21,067 nt of DNA. Origin: Mxb001 sp051007175 (lineage in GTDB: Bacteria > Actinomycetota > Actinomycetes > S36-B12). The DNA lies in assembly GCA_051007175.1 (NCBI GenBank), contig JBPCSL010000142.1, forward strand, positions 1-21,067, given 5' to 3'. Shown piece after piece: positions 6,896 to 15,025 of the stretch. The translations under genes and the position numbers were made by a program. The notes beneath the pieces were generated by a model. The model saw only the letters and a program-made list of their open reading frames with translations, did not search any database and had not been told where the DNA came from. Within the stretch, counting starts at the first letter, position 1. Each line of letters opens with the position of its first letter.

Positions 6896-7444
6896 ATGGA
6901 CTTCATCTCCGCTGCGAGCGAGTCGACGCCGAGCGTCCTCGCCGTGCCCATCGACGAGCTGGTCGTCGGGCTTCTCGCCTTCTTCATCGTCTTCGGCGTC
7001 CTGGCCAAGGTCGCCCTGCCGAAGGTGAAGGAGGCGCTGGCCCAGCGCACCGAGGCGATCGAGGGCGGCATCCGCAAGGCCGAGGAGGCCCAGGCGGAGG
7101 CGCAGAAGGCGCTCGAGGAGTACCGCGCCGCGCTGGCATCCGCGCGTGAGGAGGCTGCGGCGATCCGGGCCCAGGCCCAGGCCGATCGCGCCGCCATCGT
7201 GGAGGAGGCTCGCGCCGAGGCGCGGGCGGCCGCAGCGACCGTGACGGCGCAGGCCGAGGCTCAGTTGGCCGCGGAGCGGTCGCAGGCCACCATGCAGCTC
7301 ACGCGACAGGTGGGCGAGGTCGCGGTCACGCTCGCGTCGAAGGTCGTCAGCCAGTCGCTGACCGACGATGCGCGGGTCAAGGCCACGGTCGACGAGTTCC
7401 TCGCGGGCCTGGAGGCCCAGGCCGCTCGGGAGGCGAGCGCCTGA
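6896..7444 (+). CDS. atpF: ATP synthase Fo subunit b
   Basis: Peripheral stalk subunit, 182 residues. A single N-terminal membrane helix (about 20-40, LVVGLLAFFIVFGVLAKVALP) is followed by a long Ala/Glu/Arg-rich coiled coil to the C-terminus, the standard architecture. FGVLAKVALPKVKEAL and ALAQRTEAIEGGI match actinobacterial b subunits. The gene stands alone and is not fused to delta, unlike the second b-type gene of mycobacteria. The ATG at 6896 has only a weak ribosome-binding site (GAG at 6886-6888), so coupling from atpE is likely. The stop overlaps the atpH start (TGATG). Confidence 0.95.
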   Translation: MDFISAASESTPSVLAVPIDELVVGLLAFFIVFGVLAKVALPKVKEALAQRTEAIEGGIRKAEEAQAEAQKALEEYRAALASAREEAAAIRAQAQADRAAIVEEARAEARAAAATVTAQAEAQLAAERSQATMQLTRQVGEVAVTLASKVVSQSLTDDARVKATVDEFLAGLEAQAAREASA

Positions 7445-8256
7445 TGATGCTGGGAGCGAGCCGCAACAGCCTTTCGGAACTCTCCGGGGGGCTGGACGAT
7501 CGTCGTGGGGCGGAGGGCCTCGAAGGGCTGGCCTCCGATCTCTTCGCCGTGGCCGACTTGCTCGGTCGCGAGAAGACCCTGCGTACGGCGCTCGCCGATT
7601 CTGGTCAGTCGGCCGACTCGCGCTCCCAGCTCGCCAGGACCGTATTGGAAGGCCGCGTGAGCCCGCTGGCGCTCGACGTCGTCGAGCGGGCGGCTCGCTG
7701 TCGCTGGTCCAGTGACATGGACCTTGTCTTCTCCCTGGAGTCCCTGGGCGACCAGGCCGCCTTCATGGTGGCCGACGCCCGTGGCGACCTCGACGCCACC
7801 GAGGAGGAGATCTTCCGCTTCGGGCGGGCGGTGGACGCCTCGCCGGACCTCCAGATGGCCCTCACGGACCCGTCGCTGTCGGCGTCGGCGAAGTCCGCCA
7901 TCGTCGATGACCTCCTGAAGGACCGCAGCACCGCCGCAACGCGCCAGGTCCTCGGCTACGCGGTGGGGCACCTGCACGGCCGCCGCATCGACTCGGTCGT
8001 CGACGGCCTTGCGGACGCCGCCGCGCAGCAGCGGCAGCGCATCGTGGCCGAGGTCCGGGTCGCCCGGCCCCTCGACGCCGAGCAGGAGCGCCGTCTCTCC
8101 GAGGCGCTGAGCAAGCTCAAGGGGCGCCGGGTGCGCCTCAACGTCGCCGTGGACCCCGCGGTCCTCGGCGGAGTCCACGTCACCGTGGGCGAAGAAGTGA
8201 TCGACGGGACGGTGGCCTCGCGCATGGAGCAGGCCCGCCGGACCCTGCTGGGCTGA
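7444..8256 (+). CDS. atpH: ATP synthase F1 subunit delta
   Basis: Joins the top of the F1 head to the b-subunit stalk. It is 270 residues, the long form usual in actinobacteria (the E. coli protein is about 177), with an extended N-terminal part. The C-terminal delta signature is clear: VAEVRVARPLDAEQERRL, then LNVAVDPAVLGGVHVTVG and IDGTVASRMEQARRTL. The start overlaps the atpF stop (ATG 7444, immediately followed by a second in-frame ATG at 7447), so either codon could be used and coupling is likely. A 40-base spacer with a hairpin separates it from atpA. Confidence 0.95.
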   Translation: MMLGASRNSLSELSGGLDDRRGAEGLEGLASDLFAVADLLGREKTLRTALADSGQSADSRSQLARTVLEGRVSPLALDVVERAARCRWSSDMDLVFSLESLGDQAAFMVADARGDLDATEEEIFRFGRAVDASPDLQMALTDPSLSASAKSAIVDDLLKDRSTAATRQVLGYAVGHLHGRRIDSVVDGLADAAAQQRQRIVAEVRVARPLDAEQERRLSEALSKLKGRRVRLNVAVDPAVLGGVHVTVGEEVIDGTVASRMEQARRTLLG

Positions 8257-8263
8257 CATTAAG

Positions 8264-8280
8264 AGTCGCTCAAGGCGACT
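8264..8280 (+). promoter_or_regulatory. Small perfect hairpin abutting the atpA ribosome-binding site
   Basis: AGTCGC (8264-8269) and GCGACT (8275-8280) form a perfect six-base-pair stem with the loop TCAAG. The stem ends exactly where the strong GGGAGGAG ribosome-binding site of atpA begins (8281-8288). It could modulate atpA translation or mRNA decay between the Fo/stalk part and the F1 part of the operon; no further evidence. Confidence 0.45.
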
Positions 8281-8296
8281 GGGAGGAGCAGGCACC

Positions 8297-9931
8297 ATGA
8301 CGGAGCTGACGATCCGGCCGGACGAGATCCGGAGCGCGATCGAGCGCAACGTCCAGGCGTACGCGCCGACGACCGCTCGTGAAGAGGTCGGGCGCGTCAT
8401 CGAGACGGGCGATGGCATCGCGCGCGTGGAGGGTCTCCACTCGGCGATGACTAATGAGCTGCTCGAGTTCGAGGGCGGCCTGCTCGGCGTGGCCCTCAAC
8501 CTGGACGTCCGCGAGATCGGCGTGGTGCTTCTGGGCGACGGCTCCCGCATCGAGGAGGGCCAGCCCGTACGCCGTACCGGCGAGGTCCTCTCCGTGCCCG
8601 TGGGCGACGCCTTCCTCGGACGAGTGGTCGACCCGCTGGGCAACCCCATCGACGGCCAGGGCCCCATCGCCGCCAGCGGACGCCGCGCGCTCGAGGTCCA
8701 GGCCCCGACCGTCGTCCAGCGCCAGCCGGTGAAGGAGCCGATGCAGACGGGCATCAAGGCCATCGACGCCATGACCGCCATCGGTCGCGGGCAGCGCCAG
8801 CTCATCATCGGCGACCGCCAGACCGGCAAGACGGCGATCTGCCTCGACACGATCCTCAATCAGAAGGCCAACTGGGAGTCCGGCGATCCCTCCAAGCAGG
8901 TGCGCTGCATCTATGTCGCAATCGGGCAGAAGGGCTCGACCATTGCCTCGGTCAAGGGTGCACTCGAGGAGTACGGCGCCATGCCCTACACCACGATCGT
9001 CGCCGCTCCCGCTTCCGATCCCGCCGGCTTCAAGTACCTCGCCCCCTACACCGGCTCGGCCATCGGCCAGCACTGGATGTACGACGGCAAGCACGTGCTC
9101 ATCGTGTTCGACGACCTCACCAAGCAAGCCGAGGCCTACCGCGCGGTGTCGCTGCTGCTGCGCCGCCCGCCGGGCCGCGAGGCATACCCGGGTGACGTCT
9201 TCTACCTGCACTCCCGCCTGCTCGAGCGCTGCGCCAAGCTCAGCGACGAGATGGGCGGCGGGTCGATGACGGGCCTTCCCGTGATCGAGACCAAGGCCAA
9301 TGACGTGTCGGCGTACATCCCGACCAACGTCATCTCCATCACGGACGGCCAGTGCTTCCTGGAGTCTGACCTCTTCAACGCCGGCGTGCGCCCGGCCATC
9401 AACGTCGGCATCTCGGTGTCGCGTGTCGGCGGCTCCGCCCAGCCCAAGGCCATGAAGAAGGTGGCCGGCAGCCTGCGCCTCAACCTCGCCCAGTTCCGCG
9501 AGCTCGAGGCCTTCGCGGCCTTCGGCTCCGACCTCGACTCAGCGTCCAAGGCTCAGCTGGCCCGTGGCACGCGCCTGGTCGAGCTGCTCAAGCAGCCGCA
9601 GTACCAGCCGCAGGCGATGGAGCGCGAGGTCGTCTCCGTGTGGTCGGGCACGACGGGCCAGCTCGACGACGTTCCGGTGGAGGACATCCGGCGCTTCGAT
9701 GCGGAGTTCCTCGACTACCTCCAGCGCGATAAGCCGCAGATCCTCGAGACGATCCGGCAGACCGGCGATCTCTCGGATGACACCGTGACCCTGCTGACCT
9801 CGTCCATCAACGAGTTCAAGAAGGGCTTCACCACGCATTCCGGCGAGATGCTGATCAAGGATGAGCCGGTCCCGGCCCTCGACGAGGACGAGATCGACCC
9901 CACCAAGATCACCCGGACCCGGCGGGCGTAG
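8297..9931 (+). CDS. atpA: ATP synthase F1 subunit alpha
   Basis: Non-catalytic nucleotide-binding subunit of the alpha3-beta3 hexamer, 544 residues. Walker A is GDRQTGKT at 172-179. The arginine finger that reaches the catalytic site is Arg376 in SVSRVGGSAQ, the same number as in E. coli. The N-terminal beta barrel (VGRVIETGDGIARVEGL) and the C-terminal helical domain are complete. After the normal end (INEFKKGF) there is an acidic then basic C-terminal tail (DEPVPALDEDEIDP to RTRRA), making the protein about 30 residues longer than the 513-residue E. coli subunit. Actinobacterial alpha subunits often carry such a tail. The ATG at 8297 follows a strong GGGAGGAG at 8281-8288. atpG follows nine bases after the stop. 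Confidence 0.98.
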   Translation: MTELTIRPDEIRSAIERNVQAYAPTTAREEVGRVIETGDGIARVEGLHSAMTNELLEFEGGLLGVALNLDVREIGVVLLGDGSRIEEGQPVRRTGEVLSVPVGDAFLGRVVDPLGNPIDGQGPIAASGRRALEVQAPTVVQRQPVKEPMQTGIKAIDAMTAIGRGQRQLIIGDRQTGKTAICLDTILNQKANWESGDPSKQVRCIYVAIGQKGSTIASVKGALEEYGAMPYTTIVAAPASDPAGFKYLAPYTGSAIGQHWMYDGKHVLIVFDDLTKQAEAYRAVSLLLRRPPGREAYPGDVFYLHSRLLERCAKLSDEMGGGSMTGLPVIETKANDVSAYIPTNVISITDGQCFLESDLFNAGVRPAINVGISVSRVGGSAQPKAMKKVAGSLRLNLAQFRELEAFAAFGSDLDSASKAQLARGTRLVELLKQPQYQPQAMEREVVSVWSGTTGQLDDVPVEDIRRFDAEFLDYLQRDKPQILETIRQTGDLSDDTVTLLTSSINEFKKGFTTHSGEMLIKDEPVPALDEDEIDPTKITRTRRA

Positions 9932-9940
9932 GGATCGACG

Positions 9941-10852
9941 ATGGGTGCGCAGCTCAGGGTCTTCCGTCGGCGGATCAAGTCCGTCCAGGCGACCAAGAAG
10001 ATCACCAAGGCGATGGAGCTCATCGCCTCCTCGCGGATCGTCAAGGCGCAGCAGCGCCTCGACGCGTCGCTGCCCTACCTGCGTAACCTCACGGAGGCCG
10101 TGTCCGCAGCGGCGTCACATGCCTCCGATGTGTCGAAGCACCCCCTGATGACCCAGGGGGAGGTGCGCGACCGCGCCGCCGTCCTCGTGATCACGGCCGA
10201 TCGCGGCCTTGCCGGTGCCTACTCGGCCAATGCGATTCGCGAGGCCGCGGCACTCACGCGCCTGCTCAATGAGCAGGGCGTGCAGGTGACCCCGTACGTC
10301 GTCGGGCGCAAGGGCGTCGCCTGGTACCGCTTCCGCGGCATCTCGATGGGCGGCGAGTACACCGGCTTCACCGATCAGCCGACCTATGAGCAGGCGCGTC
10401 GCATCGGCGAGGACCTGCTGGAGGCGTTCCTGACCCCCGAGGACCAGGGCGGCATTGACGAGATCCACCTCGTCTACACGCACTTCGTCAACATGGCGGT
10501 GCAGGAGGTGCGCGTGCGCCGGCTGCTTCCGCTGGAGGTGGTCGAGGAGGTCGTCGACACCGCCACGGGACAGGGGCTGCCCTACCCGCTCTACGACTTC
10601 GAGCCCGGCGCTGATGCGGTTCTCGACGCCCTGCTCCCGAGGTTCATCGACCACGCGGTCTACTCCGCGCTGCTGATGTCGGCCGCATCCGAGCACGCTG
10701 CCCGGCGACGTGCGATGAAGGCGGCCACCGACAATGCGCAGGAGCTCATCCGCTCCCTGACCCGACAGGCCAACTCGGCGCGACAGGCCGAGATCACCCA
10801 GGAGATCAGCGAGATCGTCGGCGGCGCCGACGCGCTCGCTTCAGCAAGCTGA
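9941..10852 (+). CDS. atpG: ATP synthase F1 subunit gamma
   Basis: Central rotor shaft, 303 residues. The N-terminal helix RRRIKSVQATKKITKAMELI and the C-terminal helix DNAQELIRSLTRQANSARQ, which together form the coiled coil inside the alpha3-beta3 head, are both typical. The middle Rossmann-like part starts at VLVITADRGLAGAYSANAI. The stretch AFLTPEDQGGIDEIHLVYTHF contains a few extra residues at the site where mycobacterial gamma has a loop insertion, but it is shorter here. The ATG at 9941 has a weak GGGA nearby (9931-9934) and lies nine bases after atpA. The next gene is 26 bases away. Confidence 0.96.
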   Translation: MGAQLRVFRRRIKSVQATKKITKAMELIASSRIVKAQQRLDASLPYLRNLTEAVSAAASHASDVSKHPLMTQGEVRDRAAVLVITADRGLAGAYSANAIREAAALTRLLNEQGVQVTPYVVGRKGVAWYRFRGISMGGEYTGFTDQPTYEQARRIGEDLLEAFLTPEDQGGIDEIHLVYTHFVNMAVQEVRVRRLLPLEVVEEVVDTATGQGLPYPLYDFEPGADAVLDALLPRFIDHAVYSALLMSAASEHAARRRAMKAATDNAQELIRSLTRQANSARQAEITQEISEIVGGADALASAS

Positions 10853-10878
10853 CGAACAGCGAGGGAAAGAGGACGCAC

Positions 10879-12351
<1,473 letters not shown>

Positions 12352-12353
12352 CG

Positions 12354-12743
12354 GTGGCCGAGCTCACCGTGGCGGTCGTCTCCGCGGAGCGCTCCCTGTG
12401 GGTGGGGCAGGCCAAGGGCGTCGTCGCCAAGACTCCCGAGGGCGATGTCGGCATCCTCCCCGGTCACACGCCGATGCTGGCCCTCCTCCTGGATGCGCCG
12501 CTGCGCATCGACACGGTGGAGGGTTCGACGATGCTCGTGGCGGTGCACGGGGGTTTCTTCTCCGTCGACCACGATCGCGTCAATGTCATCGCCGAGGTGG
12601 CCGAGTTGGCCGAGGAGATCGACGTGGAGCGGGCGAGGGCCGCCCTTGAGCGCGCACGCCAGGCCTCGGCCGGGGATGATCCCGAGGCGCAGGCGGCCAA
12701 GCGCGCCGAGACGCGCCTCGCCGTGGCGGTCGGCGCGCCCTAG
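12354..12743 (+). CDS. atpC: ATP synthase F1 subunit epsilon
   Basis: Rotor subunit that couples gamma to the c-ring and can inhibit ATP hydrolysis; 129 residues. The N-terminal beta-sandwich is recognisable (LTVAVVSAERSLWVG, then the family motif VGILPGHTPMLALL and VAVHGGFFSV). The C-terminal part is a short helical hairpin rich in Ala, Glu and Arg (about 85-125). I prefer the GTG at 12354 to the overlapping GTG at 12348 because of ribosome-binding-site spacing. It is the last gene of the atp operon and converges with the cobalamin adenosyltransferase gene, leaving only 11 bases between the two stops. A weak dyad at 12760-12779 (GGGCG/CGCCC) lies just beyond, but there is no convincing terminator. 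Confidence 0.93.
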   Translation: MAELTVAVVSAERSLWVGQAKGVVAKTPEGDVGILPGHTPMLALLLDAPLRIDTVEGSTMLVAVHGGFFSVDHDRVNVIAEVAELAEEIDVERARAALERARQASAGDDPEAQAAKRAETRLAVAVGAP

Positions 12744-12754
12744 TCGGCGCTGAA

Positions 12755-13336
12755 CTAGTGGGCGTTGCGCGACGCGCCCGGCCGCCACAGGACGTCGCCG
12801 CCGGGCAGGTTGGCGCAGCGCGCGAGGATGAACATGAGGTCCGACAGGCGGTTCAGGTACGCCGCTGTGAGCGGGTTCATCGACTCGCCGAGCTCGTCAA
12901 TGGCACGCCAGGTCGAGCGCTCGGCTCGCCGCACAACCGTGCGGGCCAGGTGCAGGAGCGCGGCTCCCGGGGTGCCGCCCGGCAGCACGAAGGAGCGCAG
13001 GGGCTCCAACTGCGCATTGAAGGCGTCGCAGGCCGCCTCAAGACGCTCCACGTCGGCTTCCACGATGCGCAGGGGCGGGTACTCAGGGTCGGGCACGATC
13101 GGATTGCACAGGTCCGCGCCCACGTCGAAGAGATCGTTCTGGATGAGCGAGAGAATCTCGACGATGTCGGCGGGCAGGTCGCCGAGAGCGAGGGCGACCC
13201 CGATCGCGGAGTTGGCCTCGTCCACGTCGGCGTAGGCGCGCAAGCGCACATCCGTCTTGCGGACACGGGACATATCCCCGATGGCGGTGCTGCCGTCGTC
13301 GCCGGCCCGGGTGTAGATCCGCGTGAGGTTGACCAT
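12755..13336 (-). CDS. Cob(I)yrinic acid a,c-diamide/cobalamin adenosyltransferase, PduO type
   Basis: Transfers the adenosyl group of ATP to cob(I)alamin to form adenosylcobalamin. It is 193 residues, a trimeric all-helical PduO-type enzyme. The N-terminal ATP-binding loop is YTRAGDDGSTAIGD (about 8-21). Other signatures are DVDEANSAIG, FVLPGGTPGAALLHLARTVVRRAER, and the C-terminal NRLSDLMFILAR. The ATG at 13336 (complement) is preceded by TAGGGT at a six-base distance and by no clear ribosome-binding site, suggesting a leaderless message. It diverges from murA and converges on atpC. The same adenosyltransferase-murA pairing occurs in M. tuberculosis (Rv1314c-Rv1315). The AdoCbl-dependent mutase 1.7 kb away is a likely user of the product. 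Confidence 0.93.
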   Translation of the reverse strand: MVNLTRIYTRAGDDGSTAIGDMSRVRKTDVRLRAYADVDEANSAIGVALALGDLPADIVEILSLIQNDLFDVGADLCNPIVPDPEYPPLRIVEADVERLEAACDAFNAQLEPLRSFVLPGGTPGAALLHLARTVVRRAERSTWRAIDELGESMNPLTAAYLNRLSDLMFILARCANLPGGDVLWRPGASRNAH

Positions 13337-13342
13337 GCCCCG

Positions 13343-13348
13343 ACCCTA
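13343..13348 (-). promoter_or_regulatory. Candidate -10 element for a leaderless adenosyltransferase transcript
   Basis: On the minus strand TAGGGT is followed by exactly six bases (CGGGGC) and then the ATG. This fits TANNNT with transcription starting at the first base of the start codon. No -35 match is visible at 16-19 bases. The AGGG within it could also be read as a weak ribosome-binding site. Confidence 0.45.
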
Positions 13349-13378
13349 GGGGACGAGCGGGCAATGCGCGCGTGCGCC

Positions 13379-13384
13379 TAGCAT
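13379..13384 (+). promoter_or_regulatory. Candidate -10 element for murA
   Basis: TAGCAT is followed by seven bases (GGCGCCC) and then the ATG at 13392. The first ATG of the frame (13383) lies inside this hexamer. There is no purine-rich ribosome-binding site ahead of either ATG, so a leaderless mRNA starting at 13392 is a reasonable reading. The divergent adenosyltransferase gene starts 46 bases from the first ATG. Confidence 0.4.
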
Positions 13385-13391
13385 GGCGCCC

Positions 13392-14660
13392 ATGCAGGCG
13401 CTGCGGGTCACGGGTGGAACACGCCTGCAGGGCGAGGTCCGGGTCACCGGCGCGAAGAACAGCGTCCTCAAGCTCATGGCGGCCGCCTTGCTTGCGGAGG
13501 GTCGCACCGTCCTCCACGAGGTTCCCGACATCCTCGACGTGTCGATCATGGCGGAGTTGCTGCGCCGGCTGGGCTGCGTGGTCGATCACGACCCGGCTGC
13601 GGGCACGGTCGTCATTGAGGTGCCCGAGCGGCCGGACCATCGCGCCGACTACGACCTGGTGCGGCGGATGCGTGCCTCCATCTGCGTCCTCGGGCCCCTC
13701 GTGGCGCGGTGCGGCGAGGCGGATGTCGCGCTGCCCGGTGGCGACAACATCGGCTCGCGGGGTCTCGACATGCACGTCTCGGGGCTTCAGCGGATGGGTG
13801 CGGCCGTCTCAAGCGAGCACGGCTACCTCATCGCAAGTGCCCCGGATGGGCTTAGTGGCGCCTCAGTGTGGCTGGACTTCCCCAGCGTGGGTGCGACGGA
13901 GACGCTGCTCATGGCGGCGGTGACGGCGCGCGGTCACACGGTCATCGACAACGCCGCGCGGGAGCCCGAGATCATCGACATCTGCCGCATGCTCGTGGCG
14001 ATGGGCGCTCGAGTCGAGGGGATCGGCACGTCGACCCTCGACATCGAGGGGGTCGAGAAGCTCTCGCCGGCGGAGCATCGCACGGTGCCCGACCGGATCG
14101 TGGCCGGCACCTGGGCGGTCGCCGCGGCGATCACGAGGGGCGACGTCACCATTCGCAATGCCGAGGCCGCCCACCTCGAGATCGCCCTCGACAAGCTGGT
14201 GACGGCCGGCGCCCGCGTGGACGTCCTCCAGGACGGATTCCACGTCACCATGGATCGTCGCCCGGATGCGGTCGACATCGTGACCCTCCCGTACCCGGGC
14301 TTCCCCACGGACCTGCAGCCACAGTTCATCGCGCTCAATTCCGTGGCCTCCGGGGCGGCCCTCGTCACGGAGAATCTCTTCGAGGCGCGCTTCCGCTTCG
14401 TGCACGAACTGGCCCGCCTGGGGGCCGACGTGCAGACCGAGGGGCATCACGCGCTCGTGCGGGGCCGCGAGCAGCTGAGCGGCGCGCCCGTGGAGGCGAC
14501 TGATATCCGTGCGGGCGCAGGACTGGTGCTCGCGGGCCTGGTCGCTGACGGAGTGACGACGGTGCACGAGGTGCACCATCTCGACCGGGGCTATGCCGGG
14601 TTCGTCGAGGGCCTCACGCATCTCGGGGCCGATGTCGAGCGCATCGAGGTCAGCGGCTGA
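13392..14660 (+). CDS. murA: UDP-N-acetylglucosamine 1-carboxyvinyltransferase (MurA)
   Basis: Catalyses the first committed step of peptidoglycan synthesis, transfer of enolpyruvate from PEP to UDP-GlcNAc, in the cytosol. It is 422 residues from the ATG at 13392 (425 from the ATG at 13383). The N-terminal signature is VTGAKNSVLKLMAAALL with the conserved Lys-Asn. The active-site loop reads LPGGDNIGSRGLDMH: position 118 is Asp, where E. coli MurA has Cys115, the residue alkylated by fosfomycin. Mycobacterial MurA has the same Cys-to-Asp change and is active. The late motif FPTDLQPQFIALNSVASG is normal. The N-terminus from 13392, MQALRVTGG, aligns well with family starts. The last 11 bases overlap the 3' end of the small gene on the opposite strand. 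Confidence 0.95.
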   Translation: MQALRVTGGTRLQGEVRVTGAKNSVLKLMAAALLAEGRTVLHEVPDILDVSIMAELLRRLGCVVDHDPAAGTVVIEVPERPDHRADYDLVRRMRASICVLGPLVARCGEADVALPGGDNIGSRGLDMHVSGLQRMGAAVSSEHGYLIASAPDGLSGASVWLDFPSVGATETLLMAAVTARGHTVIDNAAREPEIIDICRMLVAMGARVEGIGTSTLDIEGVEKLSPAEHRTVPDRIVAGTWAVAAAITRGDVTIRNAEAAHLEIALDKLVTAGARVDVLQDGFHVTMDRRPDAVDIVTLPYPGFPTDLQPQFIALNSVASGAALVTENLFEARFRFVHELARLGADVQTEGHHALVRGREQLSGAPVEATDIRAGAGLVLAGLVADGVTTVHEVHHLDRGYAGFVEGLTHLGADVERIEVSG

Positions 14661-14985
14661 GACGGGCGCGGGCACGCTCCTCGTCGGCAGGCCACACCAT
14701 GATGCGCGGACCGTCGAGAGTCTGCGCGAGCGTTGCTCGAATTCCGGAATCCTCAAGCTCCCGGCGGACGATCTCACCCTCGACGTAGGTCGCGGGCGTG
14801 GCCACGGGGACCAGGAGTCCGTACTCCTGCTCCGCGCCGCGGCGAGCCGGTGCGGCGACGACGGACGCCCCGCGTCGGAATGCCCACCGCAGGATCAGGA
14901 TGAGCACTCCCAGGCCGGCGAAGGCGAGGATCGGCCCGAGGGCATAGGAGAACGACGTTCCGGTCACGGGGCCATGGTGCTGCAT
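14650..14985 (-). CDS. Small membrane-anchored protein, possible DUF2007-like cytosolic domain
   Basis: I do not firmly recognise this gene. The product is 111 residues from the ATG at 14985. A single hydrophobic helix at about 14-35 is followed by Arg-Arg, suggesting an N-terminal anchor with the rest in the cytosol. The C-terminal 55 residues run LLVPVATPATYVEGEIVRRE, then LEDSGIRATLAQ and IMVWPADEERARARL. That pattern (transfer-type helix, 'aGI-a', small strand, 'Vp-ed-erAr-lL') resembles the DUF2007 putative signal-transducing family; this is a resemblance only. Codon use is like the neighbours. A GTG at 15003 is an alternative start and has TATCCG six bases upstream. It converges on murA with an 11-base overlap and diverges from the mutase gene. 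Confidence 0.65.
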   Translation of the reverse strand: MQHHGPVTGTSFSYALGPILAFAGLGVLILILRWAFRRGASVVAAPARRGAEQEYGLLVPVATPATYVEGEIVRRELEDSGIRATLAQTLDGPRIMVWPADEERARARLSR

Positions 14986-15013
14986 GAGGGAGATCACTGC
15001 CACCCGTGGCGGA

Positions 15014-15019
15014 TACGAT
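15014..15019 (+). promoter_or_regulatory. Candidate -10 element for a leaderless mutase transcript
   Basis: TACGAT is followed by six bases (GCGAGC) and the GTG at 15026. There is no purine-rich ribosome-binding site in front of this GTG. On the opposite strand TATCCG (15015-15010) uses the same central TA and lies six bases before a GTG at 15003, so the two start signals may overlap back-to-back. Confidence 0.5.
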
Positions 15020-15025
15020 GCGAGC

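Noticed and set aside
6896..8256. Possible mycobacterial-style b-delta fusion
   Set aside because: atpF and atpH are separate frames joined by a TGATG overlap, and delta has no N-terminal membrane helix.
7261..8859. Long open frame (532 codons) on the minus strand opposite atpH and atpA
   Set aside because: It is antisense to two certain genes, has a low-complexity Arg/Ser/Pro-rich translation and arises from high GC at third codon positions. No family motif.
12760..12779. Terminator for the atp operon (GGGCG/CGCCC dyad)
   Set aside because: Five base pairs in GC-rich coding sequence of the opposing gene with no T-run; not distinguishable from chance.
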